Source: Avena insularis
Lineage: Eukaryota > Streptophyta > Magnoliopsida > Poales > Poaceae
NCBI GenBank assembly: GCA_023614405.1
Contig: CM042691.1
Location: 175,494,927 to 175,558,926 of the forward strand
Length of the DNA stretch: 64,000 nucleotides
Reading direction: 5' to 3'
The notes beneath the pieces were generated by a model. It was not told the origin of the DNA. It saw nothing but the letters and a program-made list of their open reading frames with translations, and ran no database searches. The stretch's first letter is position 1; every line of letters starts with the position of its first letter. The position numbers and the translations under genes were made by a program. Positions 22,486 to 34,271 of this stretch are shown one piece after another.

Positions 22486-25400
22486 GATTTTCCCCAGGGA
22501 ACTCGCTCAACCGCAATGCCGTCTGTTTCACATGAATGCTGAAGAAGCCTAGGAAGCGCCAGATGTCGTGTTGGGTATGTTTTCTGTTAACTCGGTACTT
22601 GAAAGAGTGTTGTTTGATTCTAGATCATCGCACTCGTTTGTTACCAAAGAATTTGCATGCACTAGTAAGATTCAACCAACAAAATTGAAGCATGTTATGA
22701 TAGTTAAAATACCTGGTTCAACCACCAAAGCTAGAAAATTTGCAAGGACGTACCTATCAGAATCCATGGAATAGATTTTTATGCTAATATAATAGTACTT
22801 GGAACCAATGGTTTGGAAGTAGTACTAGGAATGGATTGGATGTCGAAACATAAAGGAATAATCGACTGTGCCAAGAAAGCCATAACCATGACTACTACCA
22901 CTAGAGTATCAGTAGAGCATGTATCTGAAACTTTGCCCCATCAATCAAGTGCAACTTGAGTCTAGCCCAACCAAACATTGACCAAGTCAGAGTAGTCTGT
23001 GAATACCCCGACATATTCCTAGATCTATTGCCCGGTATGCCCCCAGATCGGGATATCGAGTTTATCATTGAACTAATCCCTGGAACTGGACCCATAGCTC
23101 AGTGACCTTATAGTATGAACCTCGTCTGAATTAGCGGAGCTAAAGAAGAAACTGGATGCTATGCTGGAGATAGGTCTGATTCAACCAAGTGCGCCGCCAT
23201 GGTGATCACCTGTCTTGTTTGTGGATAAGAAATATGGAGGTAACCATTTGTGCACGGATTATCCGGAAGCTGAATGATGTCACCATTAATAACAGGTACC
23301 CACTGCCAAAGATAGAATATTTGTTTGACCAGTTCACCGGTGCCAAAGTGTTTTCTAAGATTGATCTTAGAACTGGCTATCATCAACTCAAGATTCGAGC
23401 AGAGGATATTCCAAAGACTGCCTTTACCACCCGATATGGATTGTATGAGTACACTTTCATGTGTTTTGGATTAACCAATGCCCCCGCTTATTTCATGAAC
23501 CTCATGAATAAGATTTTTATGAACTTCCTGGATAAGTTTGTCGTTGTTTTCATTGATGACATTATGATCTATTCCAAATCAGAAGAAGAACATGAGCTAC
23601 ACCTAAGGAACATCCTTGAAACCCTTAGAGAGCATCAGTTGAATGCCAAGTTTAGAAAATGTGAGTTCTGGTTAAAGGAAGTAGGATTCCTAGGACACAT
23701 CATGTCAGCAGGAGGAATTGTTGTCGATCCCGCCAAGGTTAAGGATGTGGAAGAATGGCAAGCCCCAAACACCCAAACCCAAGTTCGTGCATTTCTCGGA
23801 TTAGCAGGGATATTACCGCATGTTCGTAGAAGGATTATCGAGCATCGCAAGACCCATGACCCAATTGTTCAAGAAAGATAAGAAGTTTGAATGGATGGAC
23901 ATATGTGAAGCAAGTGTTCAAGAGCTCAATAAGAGATTGATTTCAGCCCCAATCTTGATTATGCCGGATATCACGAAGCCTTTTTATGTATATTGTGACG
24001 CATCCAAGGTTGGTCTCTGATGTGTGATAATGCAAGAAGGCAAAGTCATATCCTATTTGTCCCAAAAACTGAAGCAACATGAGCAGAATTACCCTACCCA
24101 TGATCTTGGATTAGCAGCTGTAGTTTTAGCCTTGAAGACATGGCGGCATTATCTTATGGGTAACCGTTGTGAAATTTATTCAGATCACAAGAGTCTGAAG
24201 TATATTTCCACCCAGGAGGAGCTAAATATGAGGCAAAGAAGATGGATAGAGCTAATTAAGGACTATGATCTTGACAGTCACTATCACCCCGGCAAAGCCA
24301 ATGTGGTAGCAGATGCTCTTAGCAGATTGCCATGTCGATTGAACACCATGATTCTGAAGGAGCAACCAAGTTTGCACAAGGAGTTGGAAGATTTCCGAAT
24401 GGAATTAGTTAGATAAGAATTTTTGGCTAGCATAGAACTTCAACCCACTTTGATCAGTAAGATCAAGGAGGCGCAGAAAGGAAATGCTAGTATCGACGGA
24501 ATCAAACGTCGTATCGGTATAGGGAATGTACCCAGATTCACCGAAGATGAAGAAGGAGTTTTGTGGTACAAAGGACGTCTCTGTGTACCACCAGATTCAG
24601 ATTTGAAGCAAGCTATTTTGAAAGAATCTCATGATACTCTTTATTCTATCCACCCTGGAGGAACGAAGATGTATCAGGATTTGAAGGAGCAATTTTGGTG
24701 GCATAAGATGAAGAGAGAAATAGGAAGCTACATAGCCAAATGTGATATCTGTCAGAGAGTCAAAGCAGGGCATCAGAGACCCGCATGTCTTTTGCAACCA
24801 ATGCAGATTCCGGAATGGAAATGGGATTAGGTAGGAATGGATTTTATCACTTGTTTGCCTACATCTAGTAGGGGAAATGGCTCTATTTGAGTATAGTGGA
24901 TAGACTGTCTAAAGTCGCTCATTTCTTACCGTTCAAGACCACTTATCAGAGTTCAAAGCTAGCAAAGTTGTACATTGCTAGGATAGTCAGTTTGCATGGA
25001 GTCCCGAGGAACATTGTGTCGGATCGAGGAACCCAGTTTACCTAGAGATTTTGGAAGAAAGTCCAAGAAGGATTAGGAACTAGACTGGATTTCAGCACAG
25101 CTTATCACCCTCGGACTGATGGACAAACGGAGCGAGTAAACCAAATACTCGAAGATATGTTGAGAGCTTGTGTGTTGGAATATGGATCCAACAACAGTTA
25201 CCAAGCCAGTTTGCAAATGACCCCATTTGAGTTTATGTATGGAAGAAAGTGTCGTACCCCACTAAATTGGTCGGAAGTAGGAGAGAGTCATATTTTCGTA
25301 CCCGACATCCTACGATAAGTCGAAGAGAAAGTTCACAAGATCCGTGAGCACCTTAAGAACGCCCAATCCAGACAGAAGAGTTATGCCGACAAGAGACGTC

Positions 25401-25866
25401 GAGACCTAGCCTTCAATATCCGAGATTTTGTGTATCTGAAAGTATCACCCTTGAAAGGAATGCAACGTTTCCAACTCGAAGGAAAGCTTGCCCCCAGATA
25501 TATCGGACCCTTCAAGATTTTGAATCACCGAGGAGAGATATCATATCAACTTGAACTGCAAGAGGAGATTTCAGCTGTGCATAATGTGTTTCATATCTCG
25601 TTATTTTGCAAATGCCTAAAGTCCCGGAGAAGACCAAAGTTTTCAAGAATTTTGATCACAGAAACATAGATATCAACGAGGACCTACCATATCCTGAAGT
25701 ACCATTCATATTTTATAAGAAGCCTTCAGAACCACCAGAACCAGGAGTATCATGTTTCTCAAGATCCAGCGGAGTAACCATACTAAAGAAGAAGCTACTT
25801 GGGAGCGAGAACATTACATTAGGACAGAGTTTACAAATCTCTTTATTTCCTAGTTTTCTTTTTCTT

Positions 25867-25885
25867 AAATCTCGGGACGAGATTT
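25867..25885. promoter_or_regulatory. Conserved pre-LTR hairpin (RLG-2)
   Basis: AAATCTCG / CGAGATTT with a GGA loop, perfect 8-bp arms, 19 nt before the LTR. The outermost pair is A-T here and G-C in RLG-1, i.e. a compensatory change. Confidence 0.7.
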
Positions 25886-25890
25886 TGTTT

Positions 25891-25904
25891 AAGGAGGGAA
25901 GGTT
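25891..25904 (+). promoter_or_regulatory. RLG-2 polypurine tract
   Basis: AAGGAGGGAAGG followed by TT directly before the 3' LTR. Confidence 0.8.
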
Positions 25905-28900
25905 TGTAACATCCCAAAAATATTAATCAAGATTATCAAGTTCTAATCACCCAAGTTTAGGGTTAACAAAAAGTTTTGTTAATTAAAAATCAATATGAAT
26001 GCATGTGTGTGTGATGAATGCAGGAATGCTTGCAATGCCATGTTTGATTGCTATGAATTCTACGGATTGTTTTAAAGATGAAAACAACATCATCTAAATC
26101 ATTTCCAAGAAGAATCAAATGAAGAGAAAATAAAAAAATAAACAATATAAGCAAATGGTCATTTTGACCAAAGTTAACCACTAGACCACTTTGAGTGTTT
26201 CTAGTCCAAGTTTTCTAACAAAAACAAATCCAATTCTTTTCACCCCTTACTAGACCAAGTAAAAGTGAACCCAAGCCCACTTTGCAAACCAACAAAAACA
26301 TATTGCAAATCTATTCAAATGAAAATTTAAAATTGAATCAAGTGTAGGTACTAAGATCACCATTTCTCAAAACCCAACCAAATTACTTCACCTTGACAAA
26401 CCCAAGCAAACATATACTACCAAGCATGTAACTAGAGAACTCACCAAAATTCATCCAAAAAATCAAAAATAAATTTCAAGCGACCATATTGTCAAACACC
26501 TTCTATGCACAAATCTGGCAAAATCCACAAACACTATAGTGACCAGTGTTCTTGCCAAACTGGTCTCCCATTTTGCAACCAAAGTACTCCCAGTATATCA
26601 CCCACGTCTCCCCTATAGTCATAGCCCACTGTGAACGACCATTTCATCAATGGCATGCATGCCCTACCACTAACTTGTCCACCTCAACGTCGACCGCACG
26701 ATGCAAGACACGCCGGCCTCGCCAACCTTGCCCGACAGCATGCCCATGCCTCACCTATCCTTTCTGTACACACCCAACTCTAAGAAGGATAGAGGAGACC
26801 CGACATGAGCCGTGCTCTGACCACTGTAGACCATGCAGACACGCACCTGCAGTTCACGCCTCGTCCCGCATAACACGACCACCTCGCTTTCTCTCCGCCT
26901 GCCTTAACAATCACCACCGTCCTAGGAGCACTACGGACATCCCCGTTTGAGATCCCATGCCCCGTAGCCGCCTTTCCCAACGAAGTTTGCCGCCAGCACC
27001 GTCGGCGTGCACCGAAGCTGCCGACCGCTGCAAGCCTCCATTTACTGATCCATGAGCCCATGCTGATCGCCAGGGAACCACCCACCGTCCTAGCCTCCAA
27101 ACCATGCCAATAGCTCGCTGTGTCGTCGACCCCGTCAAGCTCCGACCATGCTGTGATGCACCCCTCGCCCCGCTATAAAAAGGTAGCTTCGCCACACCAA
27201 CTTTTCACACCATCGCACTCCACTCCACCTTAGAAACCTTCTAGAGCCCCCCCCAGAGCAATCCCTCCACCATAGCTCCCCAATTCCACCGGAGACCACC
27301 GCGGCAGGAGGAGAAGGGCGCCATCGATTCAAGCCATCTCCGGGGACGCCGCCGGTATGAGGAGAACTTTCGGAGCCACCTCGTTCTTTTGCCCCCATCC
27401 CCGAGCACCACCAGAGCTCCGGTAAGCCTCCCCCGATCCCTACTGGCCTTGCTAGGGTTTCTCCCCGTCGTGTCCTGTTCCAGTGAGGAAGATGGCCGTG
27501 AGCCATTGATCTGGGATCTAATCCTACGGTCAAAATCCTCCAATACCCTTTCGGGAGCCCATGTTCCACTGACAGGTGGGACATCTCCTTTAAGTCATCT
27601 CGGGCGTTGTGCTGTGCAGTGCGCCGGCGCATTATTTTTCCCGCGCTCATCCCAGTAATTCAAATATAGATTTTTCAATTTAGTTCAAACCTAGTTCTGT
27701 CAGTAGATTAAAAAATCAATTCAAAGAGATCCACTAAACCAAATTGCATGAAACCAATTTTGCTAGAAAGGTATGGAAATTAGCAATCCAAGCCCGTTGT
27801 ATTCAAACCATTTGCACTTATAGATCACCCATACCAAAAATAACAAGGCAGAGACTTTTCTATATTAAAACATTTTTCAAAAATCAACCATAATTGGTTT
27901 TGAGTTGGTCCAACTTTCAAAAATCACATTTGACAAGATATTTCTGAATAAATAAAAATATTTAGGTTTACATGCAGTAATCTTGTACAAGTACTAAAAG
28001 AATGCCCCATAGGCATTTCTAGTCACTTTAATTATTAAAAATAATAATGTTAAACCTTATTAAATTGTGACACCACTTTAAATCACATTCCCAAGTATTA
28101 AAATATGTGGTGATGGCATGTGTCAAGATGATCCCATATTTTAATTGGAGCATATTAAATCCTAAGTAGTTTTCAATGAGTAGGAAATACTTTTCTAAAA
28201 TAAAATAAATAAGACTAGGTCTTTAATTCATGTGATGATTGTGATGATGCTATATCATCTAGTGTGAACCTTTGTGTGCTAAATAAAGGTAGTATTGTTT
28301 GGTGAATGTGTACCTCGTATTGAATTATAGACGCTAGTACAGACCAAGGATACGAGGAGGAAGGGGACTACTACTACTACGAAGATGAGAACTTCAATCA
28401 CTGCATCAATCAAGGAAATCTACACTATGCAAGCTAATACTTGCAAGCCCCACAATACAAATTAACCTATGCAATGCATTAGGCATGCTTTGGTTATGCA
28501 ACCTTGATTATACCAAATCCCAGTTTTACTTGCAAGCTTTATTCTTTTATTTCTTTATCAAAGCTCTTTATTGCTTTTACTTAGTGACTTGGGAGTTTTT
28601 GGAAAGATATTATAGGTAGCATAAAGAGCATAAAACTTGACCTAAGTTAAGCTAGAACTAGATTTCATACTGAGGCATGAGATTAGATTTGGATAAGTCA
28701 CACTTGATTAGCACCCCTCATTAGTGTTTACCCCCAATTTACTGGCCAGTGCTAAGCATAAAATTTGATCACTTTAGATGGGAATACTTGGTGAAAATGA
28801 TTATGAAAACCTTAGAATGATGAGTCATTCTAATGAAATGTTTTGACATGTGTTATAAACACGAGATGATTTGATGATGAAAATGTTGAGGCACGAGCCT

Positions 28901-29837
28901 TGATCCCTTTATAAAACTGATGGTTGGGTTCGGGCTTGATTGGAAGTTTATATGTCTTAGTATGGGTTCCCTTGCAGAAGAGGTTTGAGATTAGTCTACC
29001 TCATGATGATTGTCCACCTGTGCAGTTCCCAAGATGACAAATGGTCATGGTTGGGAGGCCAAACTCGTAGGGGAGGTGCCTATACTAGGGTGTGTAATTG
29101 AAAGGTTAGGATTGATTATCCGCATACTGAGTATGGTGATTCAGGATTGTTCCTGACGAATGTATCGAATGTTATGGTGAAAGTGTACCACCTCTGCAGA
29201 GAGTCAAACTATTCGATTAGCCGCGTCCGCGGTTATGAACAGTTGGTGTGGCCATACTGTTCCGTCGTCAGATATTTTCAAAATGACTTGTGAAATGAAC
29301 TATGACTTTGACTTGACCACAATAGGGTTGTGAACATGAAAACTAAGTTCCCACTTAGGTGTTGTAAAACATTAAACTAGTTTTCGTTACTTCTAAACTC
29401 GGTTAGAGTAAACCTGGGTTTTTGCAACTAGAGCTTAGGATTCCTACTCAAACTACTTACTCGTTAGTGATAGTTTGCGAGTACTTAAAGAGTACTCATG
29501 GATTTGTCCCTGGCTATTCCTATGGCCAGAATATGAGGAGGACTACCAGGATGATGGACCACAGGAAGTCTATGACAACTAGGATCATCTCCCATCGTCA
29601 GCATTGCCTGTAACCATAAAGATGGAGCTTCGACCATGCCATCATTATTATATTATTCTGTTGCGTTGATTGTATTAAGACTGGATCATGAGATCCTTTA
29701 TTTGTAAGACCTTTATTATGGTTTTTAATGGATGATGAACTATGGTACCAATATGTTATGTCTCGCAAAAATGGTAATCCTGGGATTGCGATGTATGGCA
29801 TAAAAGGCATTTGGGAATAAAAATCCCGTTGTTGACA
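25905..29837 (+). repeat. RLG-2 3' LTR
   Basis: Starts TGTAACATCCC and ends GTTGACA. It has a TATA box at 27174-27182, a donor-like site at 27419-27427 and the palindrome at 29192-29201. Confidence 0.9.
29192..29201. promoter_or_regulatory. Conserved LTR palindrome CTCTGCAGAG (RLG-2, 3' LTR)
   Basis: Same as 20258-20267, 0.64 kb from the LTR end. Confidence 0.6.
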
Positions 29838-29842
29838 TATAG
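29838..29842. repeat. RLG-2 target-site duplication, right copy (TATAG)
   Basis: One transition away from TGTAG at 16911-16915. From 29843 to 30085 is CACTA non-coding sequence with no feature seen. Confidence 0.75.
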
Positions 29843-30085
29843 ACAAGGCAGTAAATCATGCAACGAAAAGAACTAAATGGGTTCACATGCATGTATGTTC
29901 ACATAAACTAAAGAAAAATATTTGTAAACATAAAAGATAGCATATCTATCACAATCATAGAAGTTCGACGACAACAACCACAATAGTGAAGTTTATGACA
30001 TAGGACCATAGTAGTAAAGTTTGTGACACAATAATACACGCAAACATCTATGCACACACTCGATAATGCTAGGCGCACACAACGA

Positions 30086-32028
30086 TCATTGAGAACTGCT
30101 CATGCTTGGATTTGGGAATGGTAGATAGCCATCCTTCGTCATCCACGTCCTGAAGTCACCGTGCTTACGGAGAATATCGTCGATCTCCCTCTTAGTCAAT
30201 CCTCTTTTGTGTTTTAGGACCCCTACCCTTGTATTGACAGCTTCCACAATGATTTCCGACAACTTAACCTGTATGCATTGGAAGTCTTATCTAAGATTAT
30301 CATCTTTGGTTTGCGCCAAATCTTCGGCCCATGCTCGGAGACTAGATGGCATCGTTAGGTTCTGGCAATCCTGGACAAAACCTTTAAGGTGATGCATGAT
30401 GTAGAATGCCTCCTTGGCGCTGCCACTAGTAGTTGGCTCCTTAATGCATGGCAACTCAAGCATGTGCTTGAACACGTTTTTGCCATCGTTGAAACATCCC
30501 CCCTTGTTGGATAAGGGGCACCCCTTTCTGGTGTAGCCCTTGAGAGCCCCATTCAGAACACCCCTTATTCTGGTGTAGTCTTTCTTCTTCTTACACCCTG
30601 AGTCGAAATACATTGCTAGTGAGAAGTTCGGGGAAATGTCGACGAGTGTGCAATATTTGTCTCTTCACAACACAATTGAAAAGGGATGTTGTAAAATGGC
30701 AAAGGAAGAAAGCTATAAGTAAGCCTAGGTTACGATGGTTAGAGGGTGTGTGTACTTACTCGGAAAAGAAAGGCAAAGAAGCGTGTCAATCCTCTTGTTG
30801 TCCACCATGAACATTTGGAGGTACGCTGTCGCCATGGTTCCCGTCTCTGATCCTTCCGCCAACTAGCTATCACGCATGTAGTAGGGATCCACTATCATGA
30901 TGTACGGGGTTTGCTCTCTCTTGATCTTCATCGCCAGATTGAAAGCAAATAAGAGGACCATGTTATAGTCCATCCTTTTCGAGAGAAATAGCTTGAAGAC
31001 GTGCTCGTACGCTATGAAGAACACGTCCACGGGGGCTTCATGGACGAAGTCCACGTCCAATGGCACCTGACAGTGAAAACTGGGTAATTTGGATCTTTTT
31101 ATTTAAGAAGGATGCCCTCTAGTATCTTGATACCATCATTAAAGCTAGCATGGATCCACGAGCAAGTAGAAGAAGCTCTGGAGTCAGTATCTCTTCACCG
31201 CCTACATGCATTCAGGGCAAGCCATCCTCACTGGCTTGTAAGACGTCATCCTTTGCCAATATCCTCTTTCGACAAGGTTGTCTCTCAGCTTTCTTACCTC
31301 TCTTCCTATGATTCTTTGTCTTCTGAGAAGGCTCCTCCACAGGGGATGCTAAGTGCTCGCCGGCCGCCTTTTGGAGTTTGTTAGGGCCGAAGACGAATCC
31401 AGGTTTCTCCTGTGGATCAGCGTCCGGAGCCGTCTCTTGAGAAAATATTAGGCATTGCATGCTTGTAGAGGGACGACCACCTTGACTGTTGCGAGCGACG
31501 AAGGGTTCTTCATCCACACAAGGAAGGTACAATCCTTTGTCGGCGCCGATGTTGATGAAGTCGTCGATGTCGATAAGTTCATCATCATTTTCGTTGTTGC
31601 CACCATGTGGTGATGGTGGTGGCAGGGGCAATGGTGGTTGCGATGCGACGGATTCGCCTTGGGGCGGCCCACATGCTCCCAAAATTTGTTGGTGGCGACG
31701 ACGACGATTGGCTTCCAAGTTGGTGGTCGGACGATCGAGGTGGCACCGGTCTACGCTGCAAGATGAATTTGAGTCTTTGGCCATGTCAAGGGCCAGCCGT
31801 GGAATTCTGCAAGGGTCTTGTGTTCGTCGGCTCCCTAATGTTGAAAGGGGGGTCCATGTCGTCGCACCCTGGCAACACCAGAGCAATCCGAACCCTCATC
31901 ACAACATCGTCCATTAGATTGTTGTGCATCGTGCGATTCGCCGGTTGTATGAGAGTGCCCTTGGAAACATCCTTCATCTTGCTTTCGGCAACTTTATGGA
32001 GTAGTACGCAAGTAGAGTCTTGAGTCAA
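30086..32028 (-). pseudogene. CACTA-associated Ulp1/C48 peptidase-like protein, broken
   Basis: Minus-strand blocks, in order: 32028-31786 (LHKVAESKMKDVSKGTLIQP, then VLPGCDDMDPPFNIRE), followed in another frame near 31770-31800 by a GWPLTWPKTQIHL motif. 31886-31212 is a Pro/Glu-rich linker with NDDELIDIDDFINIGADKG and a basic end. 31066-30863 reads VPLDVDFVHEAPVDVFF and DPYYMRDS. 30613-30086 reads AMYFDSGCKKKKDYTRIRGV, ELPCIKEPTTSGSAKEAFYI, SLRAWAEDLAQ and DGYLPFPNPS. Intron-like gaps and one TAA (30287-30289) separate them. The arrangement matches the DUF8039-like plus C-terminal Ulp1-like proteins found in plant CACTA elements. The segment where the C48 nucleophile Cys would lie reads SGSAKEAFYIM, without Cys. 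Role unknown, perhaps a SUMO-protease relic. Confidence 0.5.
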
Positions 32029-32270
32029 AACATGTTGGTCATCATGAGGTGGAAGTCATCAAAGGCGCATAAAGGAGATGAAGTGGAGTAACTAATTAGT
32101 TACCTTGGTGAGGGTGTTGAGCTCGGCTAATGTCGAGACAGGGCTGGTGCCGGAGGCGAGCCTATCATTAGCATTCTCCCACGGTGGTGCATTACGAAGC
32201 ACCACCGCTGCCGGCTATGGCTTGGTATTTTTGGCAGGAGCTGCAAGGGGCAGCTTGATGCGGCTCAGAT
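32029..32270 (-). other. CACTA intergenic sequence
   Basis: No gene recognised. The unclassified repeat starts near its right side. Confidence 0.4.
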
Positions 32271-32781
32271 CACTGTAGAGCATCACTGGGAAACCCCAAG
32301 TGGAAGGTATGATGAGCACAATAGAAATTCTTCCATCAGAAAGAAATGAAGGTTATCGAACCAGTAAGAGGAAGGAAACCACTCAAAGGTGTTGCTAGCA
32401 ACATGGAAATCTACACAACACAAACTCAAGACTTTGCCCCAACGAACATTGAGGTTGTCACTCTCACCGGTTTGCTGAAAACGAAGGATTAAACGTATGG
32501 TGTGGACGGTAATGGTGGCTTGCTAAAAGTAAATAGTAGCAATGGAAGATATATCAATGGTAAAGATTGGAGTAGGGTCCATAGTTCACTAGAGGTGTTC
32601 TCCTTAAGATAAACAAGATAACATGCTGGGTAAACAAATTGCAGCGGGGCAATTGACGGGACAGAGCAAGGCATAATAATGCAATACTAGACATTCATGA
32701 TCCTATGAGATTTGATTGGGCATTACAACAATATACATAGACCGCCATCCAACTGCATCTATGACTACTAATCCACCTTCA

Positions 32782-32786
32782 GGTTA
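32782..32786. repeat. RLG-3 target-site duplication, left copy (GGTTA)
   Basis: Identical to 40477-40481. Confidence 0.9.
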
Positions 32787-33702
32787 TGATAGGGCAAAGG
32801 TGTCCGATCTTTCGATGAGATGGCGATAATCGATTTGGTGGAGTTCGGGCTTGACGATCCGACTACACGTGCGAGCACGAGCGCCAATGCCATCGCTAGG
32901 CCAATCTCCTGGAGGTTACCGATCCTGCGTGAACACGATCAGCCTGACCAGCGAGGGTCTTAATTCCTACCTGAAATCGAGAAAAAGTAAGAACCAATAT
33001 TGCAATCAAGATATTGCGGATTAAGAGGAAAGCTTTATTGAAGAGGTGGGATCCTGAATAGGCGTGAAGTACAAGAGGCCTCTGCGACGCTCGAGCCTTG
33101 GCGAAGTTGCTATGATGGCTAACTTAATGAACAAAATCCGAGTCTAGGGGGTCGGCTATGGGGAGTATTTAAGGGCGAAAAGGTGGGGTTTCGGCCAGCC
33201 ATGGAAGTGGTGGCCGAATCCAACCCTAAAAGTCCTTTTCCCCTTAAATACGGACTCTAAAAAGTGGCTAATTAAAATCCTGCGAAAATTACATGGGCCT
33301 GGCCCAAAATAAAGGTGTCGCAGCACCATATTAGGCTATGGCGAATTAAGTAGTATTGATCTTGAATATTTCGTCCAAGCCTTCTTTCTTCATTATGGTG
33401 GCCTCAAAGTTCTGAAATCTTCATCCATGGCCTTCTCTTGGATCATCACATGCTTGCTGCCATCTCCATGCATGGCCATGCTCCAATGTTTGTCCCTCTC
33501 ATCCATGCTTGATCCATCATTCCTAAGAGTAAGAAATATATCTGATTTAGGCAGCATCATATTCTCATGTATGTGAGGAATAGTTCCAAGAAACGAAAGT
33601 ACCTGATAGTTAAGTTGTTTGGCACGAGATCTTGTGATGGGTCCTTGTATGTGTGTTGTTGTAGGTACAACGGTTGTATCAATAGTAGGGATGTCCACAT
33701 CA
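32787..33702 (-). repeat. RLG-3 3' LTR
   Basis: 916 bp. Bases 33393-33702 are coding (integrase tail). A minus-strand TTAAATA-type promoter motif lies near 33166-33173 in a GC-rich context. Confidence 0.9.
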
Positions 33703-33716
33703 TTCTCCCCTTCTTG
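33703..33716 (-). promoter_or_regulatory. RLG-3 polypurine tract
   Basis: The sense strand reads AAGAAGGGGAGAA directly before the 3' LTR, within the coding frame. Confidence 0.8.
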
Positions 33717-34225
33717 AATTGAAGTCGTCCTCGACGCAATCTCATCTTCCTCACCAAAGTAAGGCTTCAAATCTGCAATGTTAAATGTAGGACTAACCGT
33801 ACCAAAGTCTGAAGGCAACTCAAGTTTATATGCATTATCATTGATTTTCTCTAACACCTTAAAGGGACCAGCAGCACGTGGCATTAACTTAGACTTGCGT
33901 AAATCAGGAAAACAATCTTTACGCAAATGTAACCAAACAAGATCGCCAACATCAAACACAACATGCTTTCTCCCTTTATCCCCAGCAAGTTTATACTTAG
34001 CATTCATGTGTTCAATGTTATCTTTAGTAGTCTTATGCAAGTTTAATATCATTTCAGCGCGTTGTGTAGCATCCAAATTATGTTGCACCGAAGAAGGTAA
34101 AGGCAATAAATCAATAGGTGCACGAGGAACAAAACCATACATAATCTCAAATGGGCACATCTTTGTGGTAGAATGCAACGAACGATTATACGCAAATTCT
34201 ATATGAGGTAAACACTCTTCCCACT

Positions 34226-34271
34226 CTTTGTCTACTATGTTACGATTAAGTCCGTAACATAGTAGACAAAG
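34226..34271. repeat. 19-bp perfect inverted repeat inside the RLG-3 integrase
   Basis: The left arm 34226-34244 and right arm 34253-34271 are perfect reverse complements (the left arm starts CTTTGTCTACTATG) around an 8-base loop. The repeat replaces a short stretch of integrase coding sequence and creates the stop ending the long pol frame. Confidence 0.9.

Larger units (their letters stand above)
22568..25926 (+). pseudogene. RLG-2 Pol: protease, RT, RNase H, integrase, chromodomain, broken
   Basis: The order is as in RLG-1. The protease remnant has VLFDSRSSHSF (the Gly of the DSG motif is now Arg). RT (23189-23880) has [32 protein letters not shown] and catalytic [11 protein letters not shown] frameshift near 23815 moves to 23820-24020. 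RNase H (24024-24416) has [10 protein letters not shown] and DALSRLP. Integrase has HPGGTKMYQDLKEQFWW, CDICQRVKAGHQRP (24640-24800), IVSDRGTQFT and [14 protein letters not shown] (to about 25140), then GKLAPRYIGPFKIL. The chromodomain near 25755 has NHTKEEATWEREHYIRTEF in a shifted frame. The tail KSRDEILFKEGRFVTSQ runs through the hairpin and polypurine tract and stops inside the LTR. At least six stops and three frameshifts make it inactive. Confidence 0.85.
16916..29837 (+). mobile_element. RLG-2: Tekay-like gypsy LTR retrotransposon, complete but inactive
   Basis: A 12.9-kb plus-strand element inserted in the CACTA. LTRs are 16916-20909 and 25905-29837 (about 4.0 and 3.9 kb). It has a tRNA-Met primer site at 20913, gag 21378-22485, pol to 25926, and a polypurine tract next to the right LTR. 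The chromodomain (about 25755-25854) and long LTRs point to the Tekay group. Gag and pol carry many stops and frameshifts. The LTRs differ by several percent by eye, including a deletion of about 60 bases near 28930 in the right copy. Confidence 0.9.

Noticed and set aside
34226..34271. The inverted repeat as a transcription terminator or miniature transposon
   Set aside because: It has no U-tract, no target duplication and no repeats elsewhere in the window. It sits inside the integrase frame as a lesion.
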